Of a stretch of DNA of 64,000 bases, positions 26,982 to 35,896 are shown one piece after another (position 1 is the stretch's first letter; every line of letters begins with the position of its first letter). Source of the DNA: Thermatribacter velox (GTDB lineage Bacteria > Atribacterota > Atribacteria > Atribacterales > Thermatribacteraceae); contig NZ_CP121689.1 of the NCBI RefSeq assembly GCF_038396615.1, positions 942,001 through 1,006,000 on the forward strand, read 5' to 3'. Position numbers and translations under genes: made by a program. The notes beneath the pieces are model-generated. The model was given only the letters and a program-made list of their open reading frames with translations, was not told the origin of the DNA and did not search any database.

Positions 26982-27185
26982 CACAATCCCTCCTTCACGG
27001 CCAAAGAGTTAATCGAAAATAAAAGAGTTGACCAACAAGCGTTTTCCTCCTGATTCCACCTCCCTTTCAAAAGTTTATTGTATGTTCTCAAACATCTGGA
27101 GCAAGAAAAGCACTGAAGAGTCTGCTGCGTTTCCCGATACGTCATTAGTTGTAGGTTCTTTTATATGTAAATTGGCCTTTTAAAA

Positions 27186-27214
27186 ATGATACGTTTTTAT
27201 CTCTTCTGTGTCAA
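27186..27214 (-). promoter_or_regulatory. Predicted promoter of the sugar ABC operon
   Basis: Minus strand TTGACA, 17 bases, TATCAT. This is the best promoter match between pstA and the binding-protein gene and implies a leader of about 200 bases. A second weaker candidate (TTGCTC, 16 bases, TACAAT at 27077-27104) lies closer to the gene and contains the small palindrome TGTTTGAGAACA. Confidence 0.6.
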
Positions 27215-27249
27215 CAAAAGTGAATTACAGGCTGACAAGGGTGAGAGAA

Positions 27250-28143
27250 TCAAGCAACACGTGAGGAAGTTTTCTTCTGAAAGTAATTGCGCAGGAATAT
27301 GGAAAGTGAGTTAAGAGAAAGAGTTATAACCAGAAGGACCACAATACCCGCTGCAGCGTTGGCGTGAAAGCCCTTTTGCGGACGCGATACCCAGTTAAAA
27401 ATCTGAATGGGTAACGCAGTAAAAGGTGCGTTTAGACTATCAGGAAGGAAAGCAATGTAAGTTAAGGCTCCTATCATTATCAAAGGTGCGGTTTCTCCTA
27501 TGGCGCGGGAAACAGCAAGAATCACTCCAGTGAGGATGCCCGGGATAGCCACTGGCAATACCTGATCTTTGATTACCTGCCAGCGAGTAGCTCCCAGAGC
27601 AAAAGCTGCCTCCCGCAGGGACAAGGGTACTGCGCGAATGGCTTCCCGCGTGGACACTATGATGATAGGTAACACCAGCAAAGTAAGAGTAAGCGCCCCT
27701 GCTAGAAGGCCCCGTCCCAGTCGCATGGTCCGCACAAATAGCTCGAGCCCTAAGATACCATATATGATAGAAGGCACTCCGGCCAAAGTAGAAACATTGA
27801 TTTCTATGAGCTTGCTCAACCAATCTTTTCTCGAATATTCTTCAAGGTAAATACCCGCTCCAACACCCAGGGGCACTGAAAAGCAAATGGTTAAACCTAC
27901 TACATAGATACTACCCACCAGAGCAGGTAATATACCAGCTCGTTCTGGGCGTCGGGAAGGGAAGCTGGTTAAAAATTGCCATCCAAGGCGAGGTATTCCA
28001 TCATAAAAAACATCGATAAGGAGAACAAAAAGAGCTATAAGCGAAAGAAGTAGGGCACTCGTGGCCAGTACCAGAAAAATCTTTTCTTTGGTTTTTTTAC
28101 GCTTCAAAAATACATCCAGAGTTAGAGATTTATCTTCACTCAT
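27250..28143 (-). CDS. pstA: Phosphate ABC transporter permease PstA
   Basis: A 297-residue permease of the high-affinity phosphate importer. It has about six transmembrane segments, the motif [19 protein letters not shown] typical of Pst[17 protein letters not shown] and the EAA loop [31 protein letters not shown] 28143 overlaps the pstC stop by eight bases. The gene that normally follows, pstB (ATPase), is absent here: the next gene downstream is an unrelated sugar-binding protein. Confidence 0.93.
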   Translation of the reverse strand: MSEDKSLTLDVFLKRKKTKEKIFLVLATSALLLSLIALFVLLIDVFYDGIPRLGWQFLTSFPSRRPERAGILPALVGSIYVVGLTICFSVPLGVGAGIYLEEYSRKDWLSKLIEINVSTLAGVPSIIYGILGLELFVRTMRLGRGLLAGALTLTLLVLPIIIVSTREAIRAVPLSLREAAFALGATRWQVIKDQVLPVAIPGILTGVILAVSRAIGETAPLIMIGALTYIAFLPDSLNAPFTALPIQIFNWVSRPQKGFHANAAAGIVVLLVITLSLNSLSIFLRNYFQKKTSSRVA

Positions 28144-29059
28144 AAGCTTCTCTGAACCTCTTGCGCAACCACTGAGCAACCAAATTGAGGATTAAGGTTA
28201 GCAAAAAGAGTACCAGTCCAACCGCAAAAATAGTCTTGTACTCGAGACTTCCCGCAGGAGTATCACCAAGACTAACCTGTACAATATAGGCAGTCATGGT
28301 TTGAATGGGAACCAGAGGATTAAAGGTCAACTGAGCCATTTGTCCGGCGGCAATGGTAACCAGCATAGTTTCACCAATTGCACGAGAAATAGCCAGAATA
28401 AAAGAAGTGGTAATTCCTGAAAAGGCAGCTGGCACAACAACCTTAAGAGAAACTTCCATTTTGGTGGAACCCAGAGCATATGCTGCTTCACGCAAACCCT
28501 GAGGGACCACATACATGGCATCCTCACTCAAAGAAGAAACCAAAGGTAATATCATGATACCCATCACTATGCCTGGAGAAAGTGCGTTGAAACCCGAAAG
28601 AGAAGGTATTATCTTTTGCAAGAGAGGAGTAACAAAGAGCAGTGCAAAATATCCATATACTACAGTTGGTACCCCAGCCAATATTTCCAGTATGGGTTTG
28701 CAAATACGCCTTACCCGGGGAGAAGCGTACTCACTCAAAAATATTGCGGTAAGTAACCCCAAAGGGCCTGCAACCAGCATGGCAATAAGAGAAGTGAGCA
28801 ATGTTCCGCAAAGGAGGGGTAAGATACCGAAATGCTTATCATAAAAAAGAGGTGTCCACAAAGTATCGGTGAGAAACTCTAAAATAGAAACTTCCTGAAA
28901 GAAGCCAATTGCCTCAAAAACCAGGACAAAGACAATTCCCAAAGTGGTAAAGATGGAAATCAAACTAAAAATAAAAAATAAGCTTCTGACAACTTGCTCT
29001 TTTCTTTTGGCTTGTAAGATAACTAAATCTTTATTCTTTTTCGAAGTTTTTCCCAACAT
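28136..29059 (-). CDS. pstC: Phosphate ABC transporter permease PstC
   Basis: A 307-residue permease paired with PstA. The features are a basic N-terminal tail, about six transmembrane helices, [22 protein letters not shown] and the EAA loop [29 protein letters not shown] place the start at ATG 29059, after CAGGAG; the frame extends upstream to 29104 but that part runs through the hairpin at 29075-29107. The RNA hairpin between pstS and pstC probably lowers permease expression relative to PstS. Confidence 0.92.
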   Translation of the reverse strand: MLGKTSKKNKDLVILQAKRKEQVVRSLFFIFSLISIFTTLGIVFVLVFEAIGFFQEVSILEFLTDTLWTPLFYDKHFGILPLLCGTLLTSLIAMLVAGPLGLLTAIFLSEYASPRVRRICKPILEILAGVPTVVYGYFALLFVTPLLQKIIPSLSGFNALSPGIVMGIMILPLVSSLSEDAMYVVPQGLREAAYALGSTKMEVSLKVVVPAAFSGITTSFILAISRAIGETMLVTIAAGQMAQLTFNPLVPIQTMTAYIVQVSLGDTPAGSLEYKTIFAVGLVLFLLTLILNLVAQWLRKRFREAYE

Positions 29060-29074
29060 CGTCTCCTGTTCATC

Positions 29075-29107
29075 TAAATACCAGGAGGTTGTTCCTCCTG
29101 GCATTTA
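29075..29107 (-). promoter_or_regulatory. Intercistronic hairpin between pstS and pstC
   Basis: A 14-bp stem (TAAATACCAGGAGG with CCTCCTGGCATTTA; one position is G-U in the minus-strand RNA) with a five-base loop. No T-run follows in the direction of transcription. Same position relative to the binding-protein gene as in the sugar and branched-chain operons. Confidence 0.65.
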
Positions 29108-29179
29108 GACAGTCTATCGAAAACAACTCCTTTTAAATTGTAGCCACTACGGTTTTCATCTGTCAACCAAAGTCAGGGA

Positions 29180-30184
29180 TTATTCTCCTTCCATCTGCAG
29201 AAGTTCTTCGATGGAAACTCCTATTTTTGCTCCTTGGTCACCGAAAACAGTGCCAGTTTTACGCTCTTCGAATCTCTTTAGAGCAAGTTCATAAGCACTA
29301 TCGGGAAGGGCTACATAACCTATTTCTTCAACCAGCCATTTAGCGTTTTCAAGGTAAAAACGCACGAATTTCTGAACCTCTTCACGGTCAGCGCTTGCTT
29401 TGTTGACATAAATAAACAGAGGCCGGGAGAGTGGCTGATAAAGCCCTTTGCTAATGGTTTCAAAGGTAGGCTCAATTGGTCCTTCTCCGTTTTCAGCAAC
29501 TCCATCATCAATAGGCACCACTTTAAGGACATCCTGGTTCTCCAAATAATAGGCGAAGCCGAAATAGCCCAGCGCATATTTATCTCTGGAGATCCCTTGC
29601 ACCAGAACATTATCGTCTTCACTGGCAATAAAGTCTCCTCTGGATGCCCCGGTTTCTCCAACTATGGCTTCAGTGAAATAATCGAAAGTGCCCGAGTCCA
29701 CACCAGGACCAAATAAAGTCATTTTTTCTTTTGGCCATTCTGGTCTTATGTCGCTCCAGTAAAGAACTTTACCCTGGGCTTTGGGTTCCCAGATTTTTTT
29801 CAACTCTTCAACGGTCAAGTAATCCACCCAATCGTTTGCTGGGTTAACCACCACAGCTATTCCATCGAAAGCAATAGGCAATTCAATGTATTCAATGCCG
29901 TTTTCCTTACAAAGCTCTATCTCGGAAGCCTTGATGGGTCGAGAAGCATCGTTAATGTCGGTCTCACCTCGGCAGAACCTTTTGAAGCCACCACCGGTTC
30001 CAGAAATACCTACTACCACCTTAATATCACGATTCTCCATCTGAAATTCCTCCGCCACCGCTTCGGTGATAGGGTAAACGGTACTGGAACCATCTATGCT
30101 GACAATCTTGTCAGCGGCAGTTGCTACCTGCAAACTTAAAAATGCTGACAGCAATAAGGTCAAGGCCAGAAAAAACCTCTTCAT
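29180..30184 (-). CDS. pstS: Phosphate-binding protein PstS
   Basis: A 334-residue periplasmic or surface phosphate receptor. The signal peptide ends near [10 protein letters not shown] (residue 24). The phosphate-binding loops are visible: [47 protein letters not shown] and [19 protein letters not shown]. It heads the pstSCA operon under a promoter at 30345-30373 and is divergent from livJ. The hairpin after its stop suggests it is expressed in excess over the permeases. Confidence 0.95.
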   Translation of the reverse strand: MKRFFLALTLLLSAFLSLQVATAADKIVSIDGSSTVYPITEAVAEEFQMENRDIKVVVGISGTGGGFKRFCRGETDINDASRPIKASEIELCKENGIEYIELPIAFDGIAVVVNPANDWVDYLTVEELKKIWEPKAQGKVLYWSDIRPEWPKEKMTLFGPGVDSGTFDYFTEAIVGETGASRGDFIASEDDNVLVQGISRDKYALGYFGFAYYLENQDVLKVVPIDDGVAENGEGPIEPTFETISKGLYQPLSRPLFIYVNKASADREEVQKFVRFYLENAKWLVEEIGYVALPDSAYELALKRFEERKTGTVFGDQGAKIGVSIEELLQMEGE

Positions 30185-30344
30185 TTTTCAGACACCCCTT
30201 TCTTTCTTTTTTTGAAAGGTAAGAGTTTATTTCCCAACAAAACACACCTCAAACAGACGCTCTGATCACTGCTTGGACCTTGAAATCTCTCTCCAAATTT
30301 CCTCCCCCCTTTCTCTTTTTGTCTTGAGGGAGTATACAGAAGTA

Positions 30345-30373
30345 AGATTAAAGCTTTTTAAAATGAGTGTAAA
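30345..30373 (-). promoter_or_regulatory. Predicted pstS promoter
   Basis: Minus strand TTTACA, 17 bases, TAATCT, about 160 bases before pstS in the 324-base divergent region shared with livJ. I could not make out a clear Pho-box repeat. Confidence 0.45.
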
Positions 30374-30446
30374 GTTTTCTTAATCTTTCACACCCAAGGA
30401 ATTCAACAAAAAGTTTGCGAAAAGAGTTCGAAAAACCTACTTTAGC

Positions 30447-30475
30447 TTGCATTGCCGTCTTTGGAATGGTATAAA
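30447..30475 (+). promoter_or_regulatory. Predicted livJ promoter
   Basis: TTGCAT (30447-30452), 17 bases, TATAAA (30470-30475), with the livJ start 33 bases on. Rest of the divergent region (30185-30446) holds the pstS promoter and nothing else I recognise. Confidence 0.6.
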
Positions 30476-30508
30476 ATTGAAAATCACTGTATAAGGGGGG
30501 TTTATGTA

Positions 30509-31684
30509 ATGAGAAAGTTTGGGTTAGTTTTCGTAACCTGTTTTTTGTTTGCCTTTCTGCTCTCTGCACTCGCCTATGCACAGGAGCCTATAAAAATAGG
30601 GGTAGTGATGGGGCTTACTGGTCCTTGGGCTTCCATTGATACACCAGCTCTCAACGGAGTAAAGCTTGCTGCTGAAGAAATAAACAAGCAGGGAGGAGTT
30701 TTGGGAAGGCCGATTGAACTCAAAGTGGTGGATACCAAAGCAGATGAGGGAGAAACTGTTGCTGCAGTAATCAGATTAATCGAGAATGAAAAAGTTTCAG
30801 CACTCATCGGGTATTGTGACACCCACTGGGTTAATATTGCAGCACCTCTTGCTCGTGAATATGGTGTTCCGTTCATAACTCCTGGTGCAACTCACCCCCG
30901 TATTCCTGAACGTACTGGAGCATGGCTGGCCTGTTTTGGAGACAATGCTCAGGCTGCTGCGATAGCAGAGTACGCGGTTGAAGATTTGGGCCTTAAGCGA
31001 GGAGCAATTTGGGTGGATACTGCCGTTGATTTTTCAGTAGCCGTTTGTGCTTATTTTGCAGATGCTTTGAAAAACTATGGCGGAGAAGTGGTTTACGAAG
31101 ATTACTTTGAGACCAGTTGGACCGATTTTTCAGGTATGGTGGCTCGACTGAAAGAATATCAAGATCGAGGAGAAGTTGACTTTGTATACGTAGGAGCCAT
31201 TCCCTCTAACTGTGGTTTGATAGCTAAGCAGATTCGGGAAGGCGGTGTAACTATACCTATTCTTGGTGAAGATGGTTTTGATACGCCTCTTCTGGTAGAA
31301 ACTGGTGGCGAATATGCCGAGGGCGTCATTTTCGCTACCCATATGTCTTTAGAGGACCCTGACCCCATGATTCAGGAGTTTAAAAAGAATTATGAAGCAA
31401 TGTTCGGTAATCCTCCCGAAAACGCCTTTGCAGCGTTGGGTTACGATGCAATGAAAGTTCTTGCTAAAGCCATTGAAATTGTGGGCACTGATGATCCTGC
31501 CAAAATTCCAGAAGGCTTAGCTCAAATCAAAGGCTTCAAAGGCGTATCAGGAGTTATTTCCTATGAAGAGGGAAGCCAGGTTCCAAACAAATCGGTAGCA
31601 GTGATAGAAGTCCAGAATGGGAAGTTTGTAACCGTGAAGCAGGTAACTCCCAAGTATCTCCCAGATCCCAAAATAGCTAAATAA
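30509..31684 (+). CDS. livJ: Branched-chain amino acid ABC transporter binding protein
   Basis: A 391-residue receptor of the LivJ/LivK (periplasmic-binding type I) family. Signal peptide residues 1-24 (...FLLSALAYAQE), then PIKIGVVMGLTGPWASIDTPALNGVKLAAEEIN, the typical opening, with IELKVVDTKADEGETVAAVIRLI and an ALGYDAMKVLAKAIE stretch near the end. ATG 30509 follows a G-run (30495-30500) by eight bases; the frame extends upstream into the promoter. First gene of a complete liv operon. Ligand may be an amino acid, amide or urea-like compound; the terminal creatininase-family gene leaves that open. Confidence 0.92.
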   Translation: MRKFGLVFVTCFLFAFLLSALAYAQEPIKIGVVMGLTGPWASIDTPALNGVKLAAEEINKQGGVLGRPIELKVVDTKADEGETVAAVIRLIENEKVSALIGYCDTHWVNIAAPLAREYGVPFITPGATHPRIPERTGAWLACFGDNAQAAAIAEYAVEDLGLKRGAIWVDTAVDFSVAVCAYFADALKNYGGEVVYEDYFETSWTDFSGMVARLKEYQDRGEVDFVYVGAIPSNCGLIAKQIREGGVTIPILGEDGFDTPLLVETGGEYAEGVIFATHMSLEDPDPMIQEFKKNYEAMFGNPPENAFAALGYDAMKVLAKAIEIVGTDDPAKIPEGLAQIKGFKGVSGVISYEEGSQVPNKSVAVIEVQNGKFVTVKQVTPKYLPDPKIAK

Positions 31685-31695
31685 GCCTGCATTAG

Positions 31696-31731
31696 GACAA
31701 CCGGGAGGAATACCTACTCCTCCCGGTTGTC
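31696..31731 (+). promoter_or_regulatory. Intercistronic hairpin between livJ and livG
   Basis: GACAACCGGGAGGA, eight-base loop, exact 14-base complement. It ends 15 bases before the livG start and is followed by no T-run. Third example in this window of a strong hairpin directly after a binding-protein gene. Confidence 0.7.
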
Positions 31732-31746
31732 AACAAGGGTGAAAAG

Positions 31747-32526
31747 ATGGATCAGATAATACTAAAAGTAGAAAACTTATGGAAACATTTTGGAGGAATA
31801 ACCGCCGTAAGTGGTTATGAGCTCGAATTGCCAAAAAGGGCAGTGTTTGGTCTTATCGGACCCAACGGTGCTGGTAAAACAACCATATTTAATCTTATAA
31901 GCGGTGTCTTGAAGCCGGATAAAGGGAAAATCTTCTTTAAGGGGAAGGATATCACCTATGCTCGCCCTGACACCATTGCTTCAATGGGGTTAACCCGCAC
32001 TTTTCAAAATCTTCGTCTCTTTCCCAATTTAACTGTGGAAGAGAACCTTAAAGTTGCTGCACACGTTCACACCTCATACAGTTTCATCCACACCCTGCTT
32101 AGTCTGCCTCGCCTTTATAGGGAAGAGAGAAAAATCCTTGAGCGAGTGGAAACCATATTGGAACTTTTCGACATGCAGTCACAGCGTAGGGAAACCGCTT
32201 CCAACCTTCCTTACGGTTTACAAAGAAAACTGGATATTGCTCGAGCACTTATGACCGACCCAGAGGTACTCCTGCTTGATGAACCATCAGCGGGTATGAA
32301 CACTCAAGAAGCCGAAGAGTTAGCGCTGACTATTAAGAAAATTAAAGAAGAGCTTGACTTAACGATGATCATTGTGGAACATCGCATGCCGTTTGTAATG
32401 GGACTGGCTGAAACCATACAGGTCCTGGATTACGGTTCTGTGATTGCGGTGGGTCCGCCTTCTGAGATTCAGAAAGACCCGAAAGTAATCGAAGCTTATC
32501 TTGGGGCTGGTGATGTCGTTGCTTGA
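31747..32526 (+). CDS. livG: Branched-chain amino acid ABC transporter ATPase LivG
   Basis: A 259-residue nucleotide-binding subunit. Walker A is GPNGAGKTTIFNLISG, the family insert ARPDTIASMGLTRTFQNLRLFPNLTVEEN follows, the signature region is degenerate (LPYGLQRKLDIARAL), and Walker B is VLLLDEPSAGMN. The LivG-type C-terminal tail is present. Its last 14 bases overlap the livF start. Confidence 0.95.
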   Translation: MDQIILKVENLWKHFGGITAVSGYELELPKRAVFGLIGPNGAGKTTIFNLISGVLKPDKGKIFFKGKDITYARPDTIASMGLTRTFQNLRLFPNLTVEENLKVAAHVHTSYSFIHTLLSLPRLYREERKILERVETILELFDMQSQRRETASNLPYGLQRKLDIARALMTDPEVLLLDEPSAGMNTQEAEELALTIKKIKEELDLTMIIVEHRMPFVMGLAETIQVLDYGSVIAVGPPSEIQKDPKVIEAYLGAGDVVA

Positions 32527-33223
32527 ACTCAAAAACGTAGGGGTAAAGTACGGAGTCATTCCTGCCATCCAGAGGATAAATTTAAAGGTGGAGCAGGGGC
32601 AAATTGTGTCGTTAATTGGAGCAAATGGAGCAGGAAAAACAACGACTTTGAAGAGTGTTGTGGGCGTTTTGAAGCCTTTCCAGGGACAGATTTTCTATCA
32701 GGGAGAAGAAATAACCAGTAAACCCGCCCCCTGGAGAGTACGCAAGGGAATATGTTTGGTGCCCGAGGGACGGGGTATTTTTAATCGACTCTCGGTAAAA
32801 GAAAATCTACTTATCGGTGCCTACCACCGCCAGAATGAAGTAGAAATTCAGAAAGACCTTGAGATGGTCTATAACCTCTTTCCTCGTCTCAAAGAGCGTG
32901 AAAACCAGATTGCTGGAACCCTAAGCGGTGGAGAACAGCAAATGCTTGCCCTGGGCAGGGGGTTGATGTCTCGCCCCCAGTTGATGCTACTTGATGAACC
33001 TTCACTGGGCCTTGCTCCACTGGTGGTCAAGGAACTTTATGAGCTTATTCAAGAAATTCGCAAAAAGGGAGTGACTATTCTTCTTGTAGAGCAGAACGCA
33101 GTTATGGCTATTAAAGTCTCTGATTATGTTTATGTTCTTGAGACAGGAGAAGTGAAGATGGAAGGGCCTCCGGAAGAAATTGAGTCGCTTGAAGATGTGA
33201 GACGAGTTTATCTGGGAGGATAA
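32513..33223 (+). CDS. livF: Branched-chain amino acid ABC transporter ATPase LivF
   Basis: A 236-residue ATPase, the second nucleotide-binding subunit of the importer. Walker A GANGAGKTTTLKSVVG, the LivF-type KGICLVPEGRGIFNRLSVKENL, signature TLSGGEQQMLALGRGL and Walker B LMLLDEPSLGLAP are all standard. ATG 32513 lies inside the livG end; an upstream in-frame extension to 32501 is not needed. Six bases separate it from livH. Confidence 0.95.
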   Translation: MSLLELKNVGVKYGVIPAIQRINLKVEQGQIVSLIGANGAGKTTTLKSVVGVLKPFQGQIFYQGEEITSKPAPWRVRKGICLVPEGRGIFNRLSVKENLLIGAYHRQNEVEIQKDLEMVYNLFPRLKERENQIAGTLSGGEQQMLALGRGLMSRPQLMLLDEPSLGLAPLVVKELYELIQEIRKKGVTILLVEQNAVMAIKVSDYVYVLETGEVKMEGPPEEIESLEDVRRVYLGG

Positions 33224-33228
33224 ACGCC

Positions 33229-34128
33229 ATGTTCTCAATTAGTTATTTAGCACAGCAGAGCATGAACGGGGTTATACTGGGATGCATTTACGCATTGCTT
33301 GCTCTTGGAATGACTGTGGTGTATGGCATTTTGAGGCTGATAAACTTTGCCCATGGAGCTTTGATTACACTGGGTGCATTTTTTTTCTACTTTATTTTCT
33401 TTAAAGCAGGCCTTCCTTTCATTGCCACCATTTTTCTACTTCTGGGTTTCGGAGGAGTAATGGGCATAGTGCTTGATACTGTAGCATACAGAAAACTTCG
33501 AGGAGGACCCGAAGTCGCTTTGTTAATTACTTCTCTCGGTTTTTATACCTTTATAGAGAATTTCATGAAAATGTTAGTTTCGCCTCAACCTTATGCATTT
33601 AAAGTACCCCAGTACCTGGTAACTCTCCACCGTACTTCTTATCTCACTTTCCGTACCATTGATATTTTTATCATCATTGCTTCAATTCTCATTATGTTGC
33701 TTTTCCACCTTTTTGTGAAATACAGCAAAATGGGTATCGCCATGCGAGCAACCAGCGAGAATCTTGAAGTCGCTGAAATAATGGGTATCGAGATTAACAA
33801 AGTTATTTCTATTGCGTTTCTCATTGGATCGGCAATAGCCGCTTTTACTGGTTTTATGTGGGGTGCCAAATACGGGCAAATCTCGTACGATATGGGGTTT
33901 TTGACTGGAGTCAAAGCTTTCGTAGCAGTCGTAGTTGGTGGGGTAGGCAGCATTCCTGGAGCAATGCTGGGAGGATTCATCCTGGGTCTTGCTGAAATAC
34001 TTTCCATTGCTTTTCTACCAACCACTTTTGCTGAGTATCGGGATGCCATTGTTTTTGCCATACTTATAATGGTTTTACTGGTACGTCCTTCTGGTATTAT
34101 GGGAGTGAAAGAAGAGGTAAGAGCATGA
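33229..34128 (+). CDS. livH: Branched-chain amino acid ABC transporter permease LivH
   Basis: A 299-residue permease with about eight hydrophobic segments. Typical LivH stretches are GVILGCIYALLALGMTVVYGILRLINFAHGAL at the N-terminus and the central YSKMGIAMRATSENLEVAEIMGIEINK followed by FVAVVVGGVGSIPGAMLGG. GGAGG sits upstream of ATG 33229. Its ATGA stop/start overlap with livM shows coupled translation. Confidence 0.95.
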   Translation: MFSISYLAQQSMNGVILGCIYALLALGMTVVYGILRLINFAHGALITLGAFFFYFIFFKAGLPFIATIFLLLGFGGVMGIVLDTVAYRKLRGGPEVALLITSLGFYTFIENFMKMLVSPQPYAFKVPQYLVTLHRTSYLTFRTIDIFIIIASILIMLLFHLFVKYSKMGIAMRATSENLEVAEIMGIEINKVISIAFLIGSAIAAFTGFMWGAKYGQISYDMGFLTGVKAFVAVVVGGVGSIPGAMLGGFILGLAEILSIAFLPTTFAEYRDAIVFAILIMVLLVRPSGIMGVKEEVRA

Positions 34129-35108
34129 AAGAGAGAAAGATTCCAACTGAGATCTGGTTTATCGTTGGCGGCTTGTTACTGTTTCTGGCCCTCTTTGGTG
34201 CTACCAGGTTTTTAAATCGTTACATCCTGCATATAGTAATCCTGATTGGTATTTACTCCATTGCTACGGTGAGCCTGAATCTTACAAACGGCTACACTGG
34301 TCTCTTTTCGCTTGGACATGCAGCTTTTATGGCCGTTGGGGCCTATACATCGACTCTCCTCGCTTTTCCTCTTACTTTGCGCAAGGCTTATGAATTACCT
34401 TTATTGCCTTCTTTGCTTGGCGGTCCCGAGGCTGCCTGGCCTTTTCTCCCTGCACTTATCGCTGGCGGGCTTATGGCTTCTTTCTGTGCCATCTTGATAG
34501 GTGCTCCTGTTCTACGTTTAAGGGGTCATTACCTCTCGGTGGCTTCTCTTGGATTTATGGTTATCGTGGTCACTCTGGCCAAAACCCTGCGGGATATCAC
34601 CAGGGGATCCATGGGCATCAATGCCATACCGTCTTATACTAATATTTACTGGACCTATTTCTGGTTGCTTGTAACCATTTATGTGGTGTGGCGTATTGTC
34701 AATTCCCGCTTTGGAAGGGCGATGATTGCCATTCGGGAAGACGAGGTAGCTGCCCAGGTCCTTGGTATTTATCCTATGAAATACAAACTCCTTTCCTTTG
34801 TAATTGGCGCTTTTTTTGCCGGAGTAGCAGGAGGCCTTTACGCTCACTTCACCAAGGCAATTCGCCCCTTTGAGTTCTCTTTCTTTCTCACCTTTCAAAT
34901 AGTGGTTATGTTGATTATTGGGGGCATGGGTACTATGAGCGGTCCTCTGGTAGGTGCTGCTTCTCTCATCGCATTGCGCTATGCACTTAAGCCTGTTGAA
35001 GAACATTTTAAGCTTTACGGTTTTATTGAGCTGGTTTACGCCATTCTTCTCATAGTGATAATGCTCTGGAAACCTGAAGGGATCATGGGAAAAAGACTGA
35101 AAAGATGA
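34125..35108 (+). CDS. livM: Branched-chain amino acid ABC transporter permease LivM
   Basis: A 327-residue permease, partner of LivH. It carries NLTNGYTGLFSLGHAAFMAVGAY, LRGHYLSVASLGFMVIVVTLA and AMIAIREDEVAAQVLGI, all usual for LivM, and ends LLIVIMLWKPEGIMGKRLKR. Followed after 13 bases by a creatininase-family gene that appears to be part of the same transcript. Confidence 0.95.
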   Translation: MKERKIPTEIWFIVGGLLLFLALFGATRFLNRYILHIVILIGIYSIATVSLNLTNGYTGLFSLGHAAFMAVGAYTSTLLAFPLTLRKAYELPLLPSLLGGPEAAWPFLPALIAGGLMASFCAILIGAPVLRLRGHYLSVASLGFMVIVVTLAKTLRDITRGSMGINAIPSYTNIYWTYFWLLVTIYVVWRIVNSRFGRAMIAIREDEVAAQVLGIYPMKYKLLSFVIGAFFAGVAGGLYAHFTKAIRPFEFSFFLTFQIVVMLIIGGMGTMSGPLVGAASLIALRYALKPVEEHFKLYGFIELVYAILLIVIMLWKPEGIMGKRLKR

Positions 35109-35121
35109 GGGGGATTTCATC

Positions 35122-35883
35122 ATGGAAAAAAAAGTTTTTCATCCTGAAATGAACTACTCGGATTTCAAAGAAAATCACTTTGACAAGGTTATTCTGGCTG
35201 TGGGCTCTGCTGAAAACCACGGTTTCCACTTACCTTTCGGGACCGATACTCTGGTAGCACAGGCTTTAGCCATGGAAGTCGCCAAGAGGGTGGAGGGAGT
35301 GCTGGTACTCCCACCTGTTCCTTATGGAGTCAGTTTTCACTATCAGGATTTTCCATTTACGCTTACTCTACGCCCGGAAACCCTGATTGAAGTCCTCAAA
35401 GACGTTCTTACTTCAACCATTGAGCAGGGTATAAACAGAATCATAATCATTAACGGGCACGACGGAAACATTGCACCCCTTGAAGTTGCATCACGGACTA
35501 TCAAAGTTAAATACCCTGATGCGGTAATAGCTGTTCTGGATGCCTGGTGGGTAAAAGCCGGTGAACTTCTTCCCAAAGATACTTTTGAAGTCTGGGGTGG
35601 TTTGGGACATGCTGGAGAAGGTGAAAGTTCCATCATGCTTTTTCTATACCCCCAATTCTGTCGTATGGAAAATGCAAGGGGTGTGGTACCTGAACTACCC
35701 GAAGGACCGGATATCAAGTGGAAATTTAACGAGCTGACCCCTTACGGAGCAACAGGAGACCCTACAAAAGCCACCGCTGAAAAGGGACAGAAAATGTTCG
35801 AAGTTCTGGTTGACTATGTGGTCTCCTTTATCAGGGAGATGGACAGGGAAGGCTGGAAATATGGCCTGAAGAAAAAGATATAA
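35122..35883 (+). CDS. Creatininase-family amidohydrolase
   Basis: A 253-residue protein of the creatininase (creatinine amidohydrolase) superfamily, whose members open cyclic amides or formamides using a two-metal site. Metal-binding segments are SAENHGFHLPFGTD (Glu31, His33, His36, Asp42), IINGHDGNIAPL and GLGHAGEGESS. GGGGG precedes ATG 35122 closely. As last gene of the liv operon it may act on the imported compound, which would then be an amide or lactam rather than a plain branched-chain amino acid. True creatininase activity is not implied. Confidence 0.85.
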   Translation: MEKKVFHPEMNYSDFKENHFDKVILAVGSAENHGFHLPFGTDTLVAQALAMEVAKRVEGVLVLPPVPYGVSFHYQDFPFTLTLRPETLIEVLKDVLTSTIEQGINRIIIINGHDGNIAPLEVASRTIKVKYPDAVIAVLDAWWVKAGELLPKDTFEVWGGLGHAGEGESSIMLFLYPQFCRMENARGVVPELPEGPDIKWKFNELTPYGATGDPTKATAEKGQKMFEVLVDYVVSFIREMDREGWKYGLKKKI

Positions 35884-35896
35884 AAAGGAGGCAACA

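Noticed and set aside
30185-30344. Pho boxes upstream of pstS
   Set aside because: I saw AT-rich words but no convincing direct repeats at the spacing of known Pho boxes.
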